Positions 1 to 9,803 of a stretch of DNA of 64,000 nt are shown piece after piece. Source of the stretch: Gemmatimonadota bacterium. GTDB taxonomy: Bacteria > Gemmatimonadota > Gemmatimonadetes > Gemmatimonadales > Gemmatimonadaceae. The position numbers and the translations under genes were made by a program. Within the stretch, counting starts at the first letter, position 1; each line of letters begins with the position of its first letter. A model generated the notes under the pieces. The model was not told the origin of the DNA and ran no database searches. It was given only the letters and a program-made list of their open reading frames with translations. The stretch is taken from the NCBI GenBank assembly GCA_026387935.1, contig JAPLKU010000012.1, forward strand, positions 186,001 through 250,000. Reading direction: 5' to 3'.

Positions 1-701
1 CCAAACGCTACGACGCCATCGTACGCTTCGGCTTTGAAACCGAAACGGAAGACCTCGGCGGTGCCGTGAGTCGCGAGGCTCCGCTGCCGACCGTCGAGTC
101 GCTGGAACTGGCGCGCGGTCCGCTCGTCGGTGATATCGAGCAGGTGCCGCCCGCCTACTCCGCCAAGCGTGTGGATGGCTCGCGCGCGTACAAACTCGCG
201 CGACAGGGAATCGCACCAGTGCTGGCCCCAAGTCGGGTGCACATCAACTCGATTGACCTCAGCGATTTTGATTGCGATGCGGCTGGCGCCGTGGTGCGCT
301 GCCGCATGCGGGTGGCCTGTGGTGGTGGCACTTACGTGCGCTCGCTTGCACGCGATCTGGCGCGCGCGGCCGGGAGCGCCGCTCACCTGGAGTCGCTTCG
401 CCGAACTGAGTCAGGCCCATTCTCCGTGGCAAACGCCGTGAGTGTGGAAGCGCTCAAGGCCGGGGCAAAAGCGCTGCGTCCACCGGTTGATGCGCTCCCA
501 GGGTATTCCCGCCAACACCTGACCTCCGACGAGGTGGCCCGCATCGTCCGCGGCATTGATGTTGCCGCATCCGTGCCGGGGGCCTACGCGGCCCTCCTTG
601 GCGGCGACCTCGGATCCGAGGCGCTCGTGGCGTTTGCGGAGCGCCGCACGTCGGAACTGGGTGAACGGTGGCAGCCGCGCGTCGTCATGCATGAAGCCTG
701 A
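1..701 (+). CDS. truB: tRNA pseudouridine(55) synthase TruB, 5'-truncated
   Basis: C-terminal 232 codons of TruB, which makes pseudouridine 55 in the T loop of tRNAs. The frame is open from base 3, and the first visible residues (KRYDAIVRFGFETETEDLGG) match the conserved K-x-Y segment and the T-x-T-x-D-x-x-G motif of TruB. Further on, GGGTYVRSLARDL is the conserved substrate-binding motif. The N-terminus with the catalytic Asp lies outside the window. A GTG at 66 would be an internal start and is not used. The stop overlaps the start of ribF by 11 bases, as in the common truB-ribF pairing. Confidence 0.93.
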   Translation, partial: KRYDAIVRFGFETETEDLGGAVSREAPLPTVESLELARGPLVGDIEQVPPAYSAKRVDGSRAYKLARQGIAPVLAPSRVHINSIDLSDFDCDAAGAVVRCRMRVACGGGTYVRSLARDLARAAGSAAHLESLRRTESGPFSVANAVSVEALKAGAKALRPPVDALPGYSRQHLTSDEVARIVRGIDVAASVPGAYAALLGGDLGSEALVAFAERRTSELGERWQPRVVMHEA

Positions 702-1620
702 CACCGCAACGGCCCGCCCGAGCATCGTGACCGTCGGAACGTTCGACGGTGTGCACCGCGGCCATCGGCTGGTCCTCGATCGACTCGCCGAGGCCGCACG
801 GAAGCGGGATCTTCGCGCGATCCTCGTGACCTTTGAGCCGCATCCGTTGACGGTGGTCAATCCGCCGTCGGCGCCGCGGCTGCTCAGCGCCGGTGATGAA
901 AAAACGGAATCGCTCGCGGCAACGGGCCTCGACGAAGTGGCGGTCGTCCCGTTCACCACGGCGCTGGCTTCGTACAAAGCCGAGCAGTTCGTCGACCTGG
1001 TCTTGATCAAACGATTTGGCATGCGGGAGCTGTTCATAGGGCATGACCATGGGTTTGGCCGCGGGCGCTCGGGAAGTGCTGCGATGCTCGCACAGCTCGG
1101 ATCGATCCGCGGTTTTGGTGTTCACGTTGTTCCGCCCGTTGATGGACGGGATGGAAACCCCGTTTCCTCCACAGCCATCCGCCGCGCGATCTCCGATGGC
1201 GACCTCGCTCGCGCCGCGGATGGCCTGGGCCGACCGTATTCGATCTCAGGACGGGTCATTCACGGCGATTCACGCGGGGCGGACCTTGGTTTTCGAACGG
1301 TGAACCTTGGCGAACCCGCCGCCGAAAAGCTGCTTCCGCCGGACGGCGTCTACGCGGTCGCCGCGCAGACCCCCACGGGCCGGTTTGGTGGCATGATGAA
1401 CCTTGGTGGTCGTCCAACCTTCGGCGACGAGCGCCGGACCATCGAAGCGCACCTCTTTGATGCGCATGGGAACTGGTACGGCAGCCGAGTTCGGCTTGAT
1501 GTCATCGCCCGGATACGGGATATCCAGCGATTTTCAGGCCCCGAGGAGCTGACCCGCCAGCTTCGCCGCGACGAAGAGTCAGCACGGATCATCCTGGCCC
1601 GAAACCGGGCCGGTCTCTGA
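691..1620 (+). CDS. ribF: Bifunctional riboflavin kinase / FAD synthetase RibF
   Basis: 309 aa, the usual length. It phosphorylates riboflavin to FMN and adenylates FMN to FAD in the cytosol. The N-terminal nucleotidyltransferase half carries GTFDGVHRGH at residues 16-25 and the later TAIRRAISDGD segment; the C-terminal half is the riboflavin kinase (GADLGFRTVN, MNLGGRPTF). I chose ATG 691 because the GTFDGVHxGH motif normally lies about 15-20 residues from the start; the frame is open further upstream but that part lies inside truB. Translational coupling to truB is likely. No odd features. Confidence 0.95.
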   Translation: MKPDTATARPSIVTVGTFDGVHRGHRLVLDRLAEAARKRDLRAILVTFEPHPLTVVNPPSAPRLLSAGDEKTESLAATGLDEVAVVPFTTALASYKAEQFVDLVLIKRFGMRELFIGHDHGFGRGRSGSAAMLAQLGSIRGFGVHVVPPVDGRDGNPVSSTAIRRAISDGDLARAADGLGRPYSISGRVIHGDSRGADLGFRTVNLGEPAAEKLLPPDGVYAVAAQTPTGRFGGMMNLGGRPTFGDERRTIEAHLFDAHGNWYGSRVRLDVIARIRDIQRFSGPEELTRQLRRDEESARIILARNRAGL

Positions 1621-1654
1621 CCGCAGGCAAAGCGTTGTCAGGCCACAAGATCGC

Positions 1655-1684
1655 TTGACCCGAGCCTGCGCAAACGGCTAGACT
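1655..1684 (+). promoter_or_regulatory. Sigma70-like promoter for secD-secF
   Basis: TTGACC at 1655-1660 and TAGACT at 1679-1684 with an 18-base spacer, in the 105-base gap between ribF and secD and 42 bases before the secD ATG. Assigned by match to the consensus only. Confidence 0.55.
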
Positions 1685-1725
1685 TATTGTTTGCCCTCAA
1701 CTGACCCTTTTTCGCGTCTGACAGC

Positions 1726-3354
1726 ATGTCAAACCTGAAGTACCGCATTGCGCTGATCATCGGGCTCGTGGCGCTCTCGATTGGCGCACTCGTCCCGCGC
1801 ACCGTCATCGAGCGCGTTAAGCGATCTGACGGTTCCATCGGCTTCGACACCGTGAAGCGCGTGCCGCTCAAGCGCGGCCTCGACCTTCAGGGTGGCATGC
1901 ACTTGACGCTCGAGCCTGACGAGTCCAAGGCCGTCATCACCGACAAAGCGGGCGCAATTGACCGCGCCCTCAAAGTCGTGCGCACGCGCATCGACGAGTT
2001 CGGCGTTGCCGAGCCGGTTGTGCAGAGGGTCGGCAATGACCGCATCGTGGTCGAACTCCCCGGCATCGACGATCCGGAGCGCGCCGCGCAGGTCGTGCAG
2101 AAGTCGGCCTTCCTCAAGTTCCAGATCACAGACAAGACGCAATCGTTTGAACGCGTGATTCCGCGCCTCAACTCGATCGTGAAGGAAAAGAAGCTCGGCG
2201 TGGCCGCGCCAGATGTGCGTGGCGATAGCGCGAAAAAGCCGGGCCTCACCTCGCTGTTCGCGGGCAAGGACACGTCCAAGAAGGCCGATACGGCTGCGAC
2301 GTCCACCGATGGGCCGTTCACGCGACACCTGCAGGCGAGCGGCGTCCCCGGAATGTTCTACGTCCCGACGACCGCACAGGCCGAGATCGACAGTTACCTG
2401 CAGAGCGCGGATATCATCGCGGCGCTGCCCCCCGGCAAGGATGTGCGTTGGGGCGCTGACTCGATTCCAAACGCCGGAAAGGCCGTTCGCGCCCTCTACG
2501 TGCTCGACTCGCGGCCGATCATCACGGGCGAATACCTCACGGACGCCAAACCGAATCAGGTGCCGATTGAAGGCACCGTCGTGGAGTTTCAGCTCAACAA
2601 CGAAGGTGGTCGCCGCTTCAAGAACGAGACCGGCAAACATGTGAAGGACTACATGGCCATCGTGCTTGACGATCGCGTCATGAGCGCGCCGATCATCCAG
2701 AGCGCCATCAGCACGCGCGGACAGATCACGATGGGTGGCGGAAGTCTCCAGGCCGCCAGCGACCTTGCCCTCGTGCTGCGCGCTGGCGCGCTGCCAGTGC
2801 CACTGCGGATTGCGGAAGTGCGTAACATCGGCGCCAGCCTTGGTGAAGATTCCATTCGCCAGGGCATGCTGGCCGGTGTCCTCGCCGTCGCGCTGATCAT
2901 CGCTATTCTGTTGGTCTACTACCGATTCTCGGGATTCCTCGCCGTCTGCGGCCTGCTCCTCTACGTGCTTTACACGCTCGCGGCGCTCGCCGGATTCGGC
3001 GCGGTCCTGACGCTTCCCGGTATCGCTGGTTTTATTCTATCGATCGGCATCGCGGTGGACGCCAACGTGCTGATCTTCGAGCGAATTCGAGAAGAAATCG
3101 TGCATGGAAAGACCGTGCGGACGGCCATCGAAGAAGGCTTCCGTCACGCCATGCCCGCCATTGTTGATACCAGCGTGTCCACGGCGCTTACCGCCGCGGT
3201 GCTTTACCAGTACGGCACGGGGCCGGTGAAAGGCTTTGCCGTCACGCTCCTCGCGGGTATCACGGCATCGCTGTTCACTGGCGTATTCGTTGTCCGCACC
3301 TTCTACCTCATCTGGCTGAGCCGCAACAAGACGGCGCAGGCCCTGAGCATCTGA
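1726..3354 (+). CDS. secD: Protein translocase subunit SecD
   Basis: 542 aa. SecD works with SecF in the inner membrane and uses the proton gradient to help pull secreted proteins through SecYEG. Visible: one N-terminal membrane helix (about 7-23), the SecD signature [10 protein letters not shown] at 51-60, a large periplasmic domain with a low-complexity K/T/A-rich insert around residues 165-200, and five C-terminal membrane helices ending with [19 protein letters not shown], typical of the SecD/RND transporter fold. ATG 1726 follows a plausible promoter. The stop overlaps the secF start (TGATG). Confidence 0.96.
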   Translation: MSNLKYRIALIIGLVALSIGALVPRTVIERVKRSDGSIGFDTVKRVPLKRGLDLQGGMHLTLEPDESKAVITDKAGAIDRALKVVRTRIDEFGVAEPVVQRVGNDRIVVELPGIDDPERAAQVVQKSAFLKFQITDKTQSFERVIPRLNSIVKEKKLGVAAPDVRGDSAKKPGLTSLFAGKDTSKKADTAATSTDGPFTRHLQASGVPGMFYVPTTAQAEIDSYLQSADIIAALPPGKDVRWGADSIPNAGKAVRALYVLDSRPIITGEYLTDAKPNQVPIEGTVVEFQLNNEGGRRFKNETGKHVKDYMAIVLDDRVMSAPIIQSAISTRGQITMGGGSLQAASDLALVLRAGALPVPLRIAEVRNIGASLGEDSIRQGMLAGVLAVALIIAILLVYYRFSGFLAVCGLLLYVLYTLAALAGFGAVLTLPGIAGFILSIGIAVDANVLIFERIREEIVHGKTVRTAIEEGFRHAMPAIVDTSVSTALTAAVLYQYGTGPVKGFAVTLLAGITASLFTGVFVVRTFYLIWLSRNKTAQALSI

Positions 3355-4310
3355 TGCTTCGCATACTGCACGACACCAAGTACGATTTCATCCGCTGGTG
3401 GCGGGTGGCGGCTGGCCTGACGATTGCCTTCATCGTCATTGGCTTGGTTGCCCTCGGCTTCGAGCGCGGATTCAACTACAGCGTTGACTTCACCGGCGGC
3501 ACGGTGATGCAGCTCTCGTTCACCGCGGCGCCCGATGTCGGCAAGCTGCGCTCGGCACTCGATGTTGGCGGCGCGAAGGGCGCTGAGCTCGCCGAGTTTG
3601 GTGACGCGAAGTCGTACCTGATTCGTGTGCAGGGTGACACGAGTGCCACCGGTGCGGAAAAGGCCTCGCAGGAGGTCAAGAAGGCCGTCTCGTCTGTGGT
3701 GGGTGAGACCGGCTTCAAGATTGACCGCACCGAGATCGTCGGACCACGCGTCGGAGCCGAGCTGCGCCGCGGCGCGCTCCTCGCGATTCTGGTGTCGTTC
3801 TTCGTCACGCTGCTCTACCTGGCGTGGCGTTTTGAGTGGCGTTTTGGTCTCGCTGCGATCATCGCCACGGGTCACGATATCCTGGCGACCGTCGCGTTCA
3901 TCGCGATCCTCCGTCTGGAGATCTCGCTGACGGTCGTCGCCGGCCTGCTCACCGTGATCGGTTATTCGCTCAACGATACCATTATCATTTTCGACCGCGT
4001 GCGCGAAAACCTTCGCAAGAACCGCCGCGAACCGCTGTACGAAACGCTGAATCGTTCCGTCAACGAGACGCTGCCGCGATCGGTGCTCACGCATGCCACC
4101 GTGCTCGTGTCCACGCTTGCGTTGCTCATCTTCGCCGGCGAAGTCATCCGCCCGTTCGCGTGGGTGATGGCGTTCGGCGTCTTTACCGGCACGTTCAGCT
4201 CCATCTACGTGGCGTCGCCGATCCTGATGTACATCGAGCACAAGTATCCGCGCGACCTTGAGGGCAAGGGCAAGGGCCCGCGCCCGCCGGGCGCAGGCAA
4301 CACGAAGTAG
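3354..4310 (+). CDS. secF: Protein translocase subunit SecF
   Basis: 318 aa, the usual length. Partner of SecD. Visible: an N-terminal helix at about 19-36, the DFTGG motif at 45-49, a periplasmic domain, then five membrane helices with GHDILATVAFIAIL and LNDTIIIFDRVREN. Its ATG overlaps the secD stop by one base, so the two are translationally coupled and probably made in equal amounts. The C-terminus is a short Lys/Pro-rich cytosolic tail. Confidence 0.96.
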   Translation: MLRILHDTKYDFIRWWRVAAGLTIAFIVIGLVALGFERGFNYSVDFTGGTVMQLSFTAAPDVGKLRSALDVGGAKGAELAEFGDAKSYLIRVQGDTSATGAEKASQEVKKAVSSVVGETGFKIDRTEIVGPRVGAELRRGALLAILVSFFVTLLYLAWRFEWRFGLAAIIATGHDILATVAFIAILRLEISLTVVAGLLTVIGYSLNDTIIIFDRVRENLRKNRREPLYETLNRSVNETLPRSVLTHATVLVSTLALLIFAGEVIRPFAWVMAFGVFTGTFSSIYVASPILMYIEHKYPRDLEGKGKGPRPPGAGNTK

Positions 4311-4340
4311 GCGCTCGAGCCACACGCGGCGCGAGCTGCC

Positions 4341-5144
4341 GTGCGGTTCATTGATTCTCACACGCACCTCGCGGATCCGGCTTTCGATGCCGACCGCGCC
4401 GAAGTTATCGAACGAGCGCGCGGCGCAGGTGCCGTAGCGCTCGTTTGCATTGGAGAGTCCGTCGAACGCGCTCGTGCCGCGCAATCCGTTGCCGCAGCAC
4501 ACCCGGGCTTCGTTTCGTTCACGGCCGGTGTGCATCCGCACGATGCGGCGGGGTTCGAGCCCGCGCGCGATGTGGCCGCGATCGACGAACTGCTCTCCGC
4601 TGGGGCCGTGGCGGTCGGAGAATGCGGTCTCGACTCACACTACGACCATTCCCCGAAGCTCCTCCAGCGCCGCGCCTTCGCTGCCCAGCTGGAGTTGGCG
4701 CGTCAGCACGCCAAGCCGGTCGTGGTCCACACGCGCGACGCCGTGGATGATACGGCGGCGATGGTGCGCGAGGCCGGCGCGGCCGGCGTGCGCGGAGTCC
4801 TCCACTGTTTCACGGGGCCGCTCTCGCTTGCCGAAATCGCGCTCGAAGCCGGATGGTACATTTCTTTCAGCGGGATCGTGACCTTCAAGAAGTGGGAAGG
4901 CGGCGATCTCGTCCGCATGGTGCCAGCTGACCGAATCATTGCGGAGTCCGACGCGCCCTATCTCGCGCCGGTGCCAAACCGCAGTAAGCGCAATGAGCCG
5001 GCGTGGGTTGCGCTGACCGTCGAACGCCTCGCCGCAGTGCGGGGAACACCCGTTGAGGCGATGGGTCAGTTGGTAGTGGAGAACGCAGTTCGCTTGTTCA
5101 ACCTGCCGGCAGCAGCTCGCCACGCGAGTGCTGAGCCGGCCTGA
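4341..5144 (+). CDS. tatD: TatD-family metal-dependent hydrolase
   Basis: 267 aa TIM-barrel hydrolase of the TatD family (3'-5' DNase-like, two metals). Metal-ligand motifs: HTH at residues 7-9, GECGLDSHYD, VVHTRDA, VLHCFTG and ESDAPYLAP near the C-terminus, in family order. GTG 4341 is the start; it places DSHTHL at the N-terminus as in relatives. The gene lies 30 bases after secF and may be in the same transcript. The exact substrate in this organism cannot be told from sequence. Confidence 0.9.
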   Translation: MRFIDSHTHLADPAFDADRAEVIERARGAGAVALVCIGESVERARAAQSVAAAHPGFVSFTAGVHPHDAAGFEPARDVAAIDELLSAGAVAVGECGLDSHYDHSPKLLQRRAFAAQLELARQHAKPVVVHTRDAVDDTAAMVREAGAAGVRGVLHCFTGPLSLAEIALEAGWYISFSGIVTFKKWEGGDLVRMVPADRIIAESDAPYLAPVPNRSKRNEPAWVALTVERLAAVRGTPVEAMGQLVVENAVRLFNLPAAARHASAEPA

Positions 5145-5163
5145 CGTTACGGAGATTCACACC

Positions 5164-5547
5164 ATGGCCGTTGAGTACCTCCACACGAAGGACGCCCCAG
5201 AAGCCATCGGGCCCTATTCACAGGCCACGAAGGCCGGTGGATTTCTCTTCACCGCCGGCCAGATCGCCCTTGATCCGGCCACGACGCAAGTGGTTGCGGG
5301 CGATGTCGCCGCGCAGTGCGAGCGCGTGATGACCAATCTCGGAGCCGTGCTTAAGCAGGCGGGCTGCGAGTGGAAGGATGTCGTCAAGACCACGATTTTT
5401 CTCGTGGACATGACCGATTTCGCACAGGTGAACGAGGTGTACGCTCGCTACCTCGGCGACACCAAGCCCGCTCGCTCCACCGTCGCCGTGGCGGGACTGC
5501 CACGCGGCGTGCGGGTCGAAATCGAGTGCGTCGCCAAGCTCCCGTAA
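5164..5547 (+). CDS. ridA: RidA/YjgF family 2-iminobutanoate deaminase
   Basis: 127 aa, exactly the family size. RidA hydrolyses reactive enamine/imine intermediates released by PLP enzymes. Diagnostic segments: AIGPYSQA, FTAGQIALDP, the PARSTVAV segment that carries the family's conserved Arg, and VRVEIECVA at the end. Start ATG 5164 is preceded by GGAG at 5151-5154 at good spacing; an earlier in-frame start at 5128 would overlap tatD and add residues that relatives lack. Confidence 0.92.
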   Translation: MAVEYLHTKDAPEAIGPYSQATKAGGFLFTAGQIALDPATTQVVAGDVAAQCERVMTNLGAVLKQAGCEWKDVVKTTIFLVDMTDFAQVNEVYARYLGDTKPARSTVAVAGLPRGVRVEIECVAKLP

Positions 5548-5564
5548 CCCGCAACGTTCTGTTC

Positions 5565-6605
<1,041 letters not shown>

Positions 6606-6627
6606 TCGACGTCTGTACCGTGCGAAT

Positions 6628-6724
6628 GGGAGTGCATGGAGCCTGGTGGCTTCCTCAGTCTTCAAAACTGATGCGACCTGACTCTGTCGGGTTGGGTGGG
6701 TTCGATTCCCATGCGCTCCCGCCA
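6628..6724 (+). tRNA. selC: tRNA-Sec (anticodon TCA)
   Basis: 97 bases including an encoded CCA (6722-6724). All selenocysteine-tRNA features are visible: an 8-bp acceptor stem (6628-6635 with 6713-6720, one T-G pair), a 6-bp D stem with a 4-base loop (TGGT at 6644-6647), anticodon stem TCAGT/ACTGA around loop CTTCAAA with anticodon TCA at 6662-6664, a long variable arm, and T arm GTGGG/CCCAT around TTCGATT. Discriminator base is G73. It sits directly after selD, so the two probably share a transcript. With selD it implies that the genome decodes UGA as Sec; selA and selB are not in this window. Confidence 0.96.
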
Positions 6725-6742
6725 TGCTATCACGGCGCGGTC

Positions 6743-7312
6743 GTGAGCGTGCTACTGGCGCTCGCGATGATCGGAACCGATCCGAGTACGCTGCATGCAC
6801 AGCGAGCGGCCGACAGTCGGGCGGGAGTGTCCGACACGACCCGGCCGCCGATCACGCCGACGCGCGCGTTTCTGTACTCGCTCGCAATTCCCGGACTCGG
6901 GCAGGCAAAGCTCGATCGCCCACTCGTCGGCGCCGGCTTCTTCCTCGTCGAAGCATTCGCGATCGCCATCGCGCACCGCACGGCCGATGACCTCCGTCTC
7001 GCGCGATCGTACGGTCGCGATTCGATTCCACTGCGGTACGCCATGAATGCATCCACGGGGCAGGTGCAGCTTGACGGAAAGGGGAACGCCGTCGTCGCCG
7101 CATGGGAACCGTCGTACTACTCGGACGCGCTCGTTCGCGCGCGCCGATTGCAAGTTGAGGACTGGAGTGCGGTGATTGTGTTCAATCACCTGATTGCCGG
7201 CGCGGAGGCGTTCGTCGCTGCGCAGTTATGGGATCTTCCGCAGCATGTGAAACTCCGTGCGACTCCGGTACGCGGCGGAATGGCCCTCACCGCACAAATC
7301 GGAAACCGCTAG
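6743..7312 (+). CDS. Exported small protein, DUF5683-like
   Basis: 189 aa with an N-terminal signal peptide (SVLLALAMIG, likely cleavage after LHA). The middle has FLYSLAIPGLGQ followed by a hydrophobic segment, a pattern seen in DUF5683-type membrane or periplasmic proteins of unknown function. GTG 6743 is chosen because the open frame upstream runs through the tRNA-Sec gene and cannot be protein-coding there; GTG also places the signal peptide at the N-terminus. The gene starts 18 bases after the tRNA. Convergent with lpxH, with a gap of only 10 bases. Confidence 0.6.
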   Translation: MSVLLALAMIGTDPSTLHAQRAADSRAGVSDTTRPPITPTRAFLYSLAIPGLGQAKLDRPLVGAGFFLVEAFAIAIAHRTADDLRLARSYGRDSIPLRYAMNASTGQVQLDGKGNAVVAAWEPSYYSDALVRARRLQVEDWSAVIVFNHLIAGAEAFVAAQLWDLPQHVKLRATPVRGGMALTAQIGNR

Positions 7313-7322
7313 CCAGTACGGC

Positions 7323-8102
7323 CTAACGCTGAGCGGACCGCTTTTCCTGGCGCAGCTGCTGCACCTCACTCAAGCCGTTCGGCCCCCATTCCAGCAGTTC
7401 AATCTGGCCAGTCGTCACGCGGAGGCAGCGTGGGGCATCCATCCACGCGCCCGGATTTGCGTACACGCCACCGGCAACGCCGCGAGACAGTGTGTCGGCA
7501 TGCGTATGTCCGTAGACGTACAAATCCAGCGAGGTCTCGGCGGCGAGCGCCGCCTGCGCCACCCGCTTCAATCCCTCGCCGCCGTCCCCAGGCCGCATGT
7601 GGCGACTCGTACGCGACGAGCGCGCGGCGATCGCGGCGGCCCAGTCCGGATGCATCAAATGGCGAAACGCCCAGATCGCAAACGGATTGCGCAGTACCGT
7701 TCGCAGCCGCCGGTACGGCGCATCCTCAATGTCGCGGAGCCCGTCGCCATGTTCGATCAGCGTGTTCCACCCACCGATGTCGCCACGCCACGGGCCGGTA
7801 TGGAAGGTCACGCCGGCGTCATTTGTGAGGATGTCGCCACCCCAGCAATCGTGGTTGCCGGCAATCCAGGTCACGGCGACACCGTGCTCGCGCAGCGCGG
7901 CCAGCGCGGCGATCGTGCGAAACCCGACGCGCGGCATCGCATGCTTCCATTCGAACCAGAAGTCGAAGACGTCGCCGTTCAGCACGACCGACTTCGCTTC
8001 AGTCTTTGCCAGCTCGAGCAGCTGGAGCAGGGAACGCTCCGCCTCGGGCGGTGCCGCGCCCAGGTGTACGTCGGAGAGGATCAGGCAGGGGGCTGGCAGC
8101 AT
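7323..8102 (-). CDS. lpxH: UDP-2,3-diacylglucosamine diphosphatase-like metallophosphoesterase
   Basis: 259 aa calcineurin-like phosphoesterase with the full two-metal set: SDVHLG (10-15), NGDVFDFW (42-49), GNHD (82-85), EHGD (117-120) and GHTH (198-201). The FDFWFEW segment and the spacing match LpxH-type enzymes, which cleave UDP-2,3-diacylglucosamine to lipid X in lipid A synthesis. The neighbouring lptE and rfaE2 support an LPS role. A related metallophosphatase with another substrate cannot be excluded. Minus strand, convergent with the exported protein before it and divergent from the thioesterase after it. Confidence 0.75.
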   Translation of the reverse strand: MLPAPCLILSDVHLGAAPPEAERSLLQLLELAKTEAKSVVLNGDVFDFWFEWKHAMPRVGFRTIAALAALREHGVAVTWIAGNHDCWGGDILTNDAGVTFHTGPWRGDIGGWNTLIEHGDGLRDIEDAPYRRLRTVLRNPFAIWAFRHLMHPDWAAAIAARSSRTSRHMRPGDGGEGLKRVAQAALAAETSLDLYVYGHTHADTLSRGVAGGVYANPGAWMDAPRCLRVTTGQIELLEWGPNGLSEVQQLRQEKRSAQR

Positions 8103-8168
8103 GCGTGGCTCAACCTAGCCTCGAGTGAACCGCTTTACAAAGGCGCTCGCCCTGCCTAACTCTCGCTC

Positions 8169-8576
8169 GTGCCGTCCACGTCCACCGAAACACGGGTGCG
8201 CTACGCCGAGACGGACCAGATGGGCGTCGCGTATCACGCGAACTATCTCGTCTGGTGCGAAATGGGGCGCACCGACTTTATCCGGCAGCATGTGCGCAGC
8301 TACGCCGAGCTCGAGCGTGAAGGCGTGGCCTTGGCCGTCTCCGATGCGAGCATCCGCTATCACGCCGCTGCCCGGTACGACGAAGTCGTGCGAATTACCA
8401 CCACGCTGGTCGAGGTGCGTTCCCGGGCGCTCGTCTTCGACTATCTGATGACCCGGCAGCCGGATGGCGAGCGGCTCGCGTCCGCGCAAACCACCCTCGT
8501 TTCCCTCGGGAAAGACGGCAAATTGACGGCGATGCCCGAGGACCTTCGTGCGCGGCTTGAGGTAGTGAAGGGATGA
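8169..8576 (+). CDS. Acyl-CoA thioesterase, YbgC/4HBT hotdog family
   Basis: 135 aa single hotdog domain. RYAETDQMGVAYHANYLVW carries the conserved Asp (about residue 16) and the HANYL stretch of YbgC-type 4-hydroxybenzoyl-CoA thioesterases, which cleave acyl-CoA esters. GTG 8169 is the only start that leaves the domain intact. The stop overlaps the lptE start (ATGA), so the two are coupled. In Proteobacteria ybgC sits with tol-pal; here it sits with LPS genes, which fits a general envelope role. Confidence 0.85.
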   Translation: MPSTSTETRVRYAETDQMGVAYHANYLVWCEMGRTDFIRQHVRSYAELEREGVALAVSDASIRYHAAARYDEVVRITTTLVEVRSRALVFDYLMTRQPDGERLASAQTTLVSLGKDGKLTAMPEDLRARLEVVKG

Positions 8577-9073
8577 ACCGTCGATCCGCCGTCGCGGCGT
8601 TGGCAACGCTGGCCCTCCCAGGGTGCGTCTGGCGCTATTCGATGAATAGCGGCGGGCTGCCAGACTACATCAAGAACGTCGCGATCCTGCCGTTCGAGAA
8701 CCAGACCACATCGTCCGACCTGCAACGCGAACTGACCGAAGGCCTGCGGAAGGCCTTTTCATCCCGGCTCGGCCTACGCGAGGCCACCGAGGACAAGGCG
8801 AGTGCCGTCGTACGCGGCACAATCGTCCAATACGATACAGACGTACCGATTGCGTTCAGTGCGAATCCCGCGGCGGCGACGTCAGCCAGGCGCCGGCTCC
8901 AGCTCCGGGTGGACGTGGAGATCTTCGACCAGGCGCGAGGTCGCGTGCTCTGGACAAAAAAGGGAATGTCAGCGGATGGCGACTACGCCGAAAACAATGA
9001 GTCGGCCGGGCGGAAACAGGCGCTCGACCGGATCATCAACGACGTAATCGAAGGGGCACAATCGCAATGGTGA
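8573..9073 (+). CDS. lptE: LPS-assembly lipoprotein LptE family
   Basis: 166 aa lipoprotein: basic N-terminus, hydrophobic stretch and lipobox LPGC with Cys18. After the Cys, [24 protein letters not shown]-type sequence (residues 22-46) and an alternating alpha/beta pattern match LptE, which plugs the LptD barrel and helps insert LPS in the outer membrane. The [11 protein letters not shown] segment is also typical. Coupled to the thioesterase upstream (ATGA) and overlapping the next small gene. No lptD in the window. Confidence 0.8.
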   Translation: MNRRSAVAALATLALPGCVWRYSMNSGGLPDYIKNVAILPFENQTTSSDLQRELTEGLRKAFSSRLGLREATEDKASAVVRGTIVQYDTDVPIAFSANPAAATSARRRLQLRVDVEIFDQARGRVLWTKKGMSADGDYAENNESAGRKQALDRIINDVIEGAQSQW

Positions 9074-9315
9074 GACGCCGGTACGGACGATCGTCGCTCG
9101 GATGCCTGGTGTCGATGGCATTCGCGGCTGCGGTCATCAAACGGCGCATCCTTGCCTTTGCCGACTCGATCGGCCTGCCCGAGGCGGCGCGCCACGTCCA
9201 TGTAAAACGCGGCCAGAAGATGATCAGTATCTGGGCCGAGTACTACGACAACATCGAGCTGCCGGGTATCGTACGGGAAATCCATTTCAATCCGCAGGCG
9301 TCGGGCCCATTCTGA
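9067..9315 (+). CDS. Small membrane-anchored protein of unknown function
   Basis: 82 aa, unrecognised. The N-terminus has a basic stretch ([10 protein letters not shown]) then [13 protein letters not shown], a short membrane or signal segment, followed by a basic, mixed region ending in [14 protein letters not shown]. It overlaps lptE by 7 bases (ATGGTGA) and its TGA shares bases with the likely CTG start of rfaE2, so it sits inside a coupled envelope operon, which supports it being real. The membrane segment runs straight into [10 protein letters not shown] with little linker, so it may be a shortened member of a longer family. Confidence 0.55.
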   Translation: MVRRRYGRSSLGCLVSMAFAAAVIKRRILAFADSIGLPEAARHVHVKRGQKMISIWAEYYDNIELPGIVREIHFNPQASGPF

Positions 9316-9803
9316 GCAAGCGACTTGATCCCAGGCGGAAGGTTCTCACCGTAGACGCGGCGCGCGCCTGGCGCGCGGCGCAGCCGGGAACCGTGGCGTT
9401 CACCAACGGCGTCTTCGATCTGCTGCATCCCGGGCATCTGGACGTGCTCACGGCTGCTCGCGCAGAGGGCGACGCGCTCATCGTCGGTGTGAACAGCGAT
9501 GCCTCGGTCAAACGGCTCAAGGGTCCTTCGCGGCCGGTGCGTGACCAGCTCGCGCGCGCGGCCGTCCTCGGGGCCCTCGAGTGCGTCGACGCGGTGGTCG
9601 TGTTCGACGAAGACACTCCGCTCGAACTGGTGAACGTGCTCAGGCCCGACGTTATCGTGAAAGGCGGCGACTACACCCCAGAGACGGTGGTTGGCGGCGA
9701 TACTGTGCAAGCACTCGGCGGCCGCGTGGTCATCATACCCATTACGCCTGGTCACTCGACCACGGCGACTCTCGCAAAGGCGCAAGGCAACTCCAATGGC
9801 TGA
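9312..9803 (+). CDS. rfaE2: D-glycero-beta-D-manno-heptose 1-phosphate adenylyltransferase
   Basis: 163 aa, the stand-alone nucleotidyltransferase half of HldE. It adds AMP to heptose 1-phosphate for LPS inner-core heptose. [13 protein letters not shown] (30-42) is the HxGH-type active site; [14 protein letters not shown] and VKGGDYTPE are also diagnostic. No ATG, GTG or TTG lies before the conserved core in this frame; CTG 9312 overlaps the TGA of the gene before it (CTGA), which copies the common ATGA coupling, so I use CTG. ATT 9309 is the alternative. The first N-terminal domain of HldE is absent, as in RfaE2. Confidence 0.88.
   Translation: MSKRLDPRRKVLTVDAARAWRAAQPGTVAFTNGVFDLLHPGHLDVLTAARAEGDALIVGVNSDASVKRLKGPSRPVRDQLARAAVLGALECVDAVVVFDEDTPLELVNVLRPDVIVKGGDYTPETVVGGDTVQALGGRVVIIPITPGHSTTATLAKAQGNSNG

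Noticed and set aside
1729-2640. 303-codon open frame on the minus strand opposite secD.
   Set aside because: Shadow of secD codon usage in high-GC DNA; Arg/His-rich product with no domain. The same holds for long antisense frames opposite rpsA, pnp, asd/lysC, secF and mreB.
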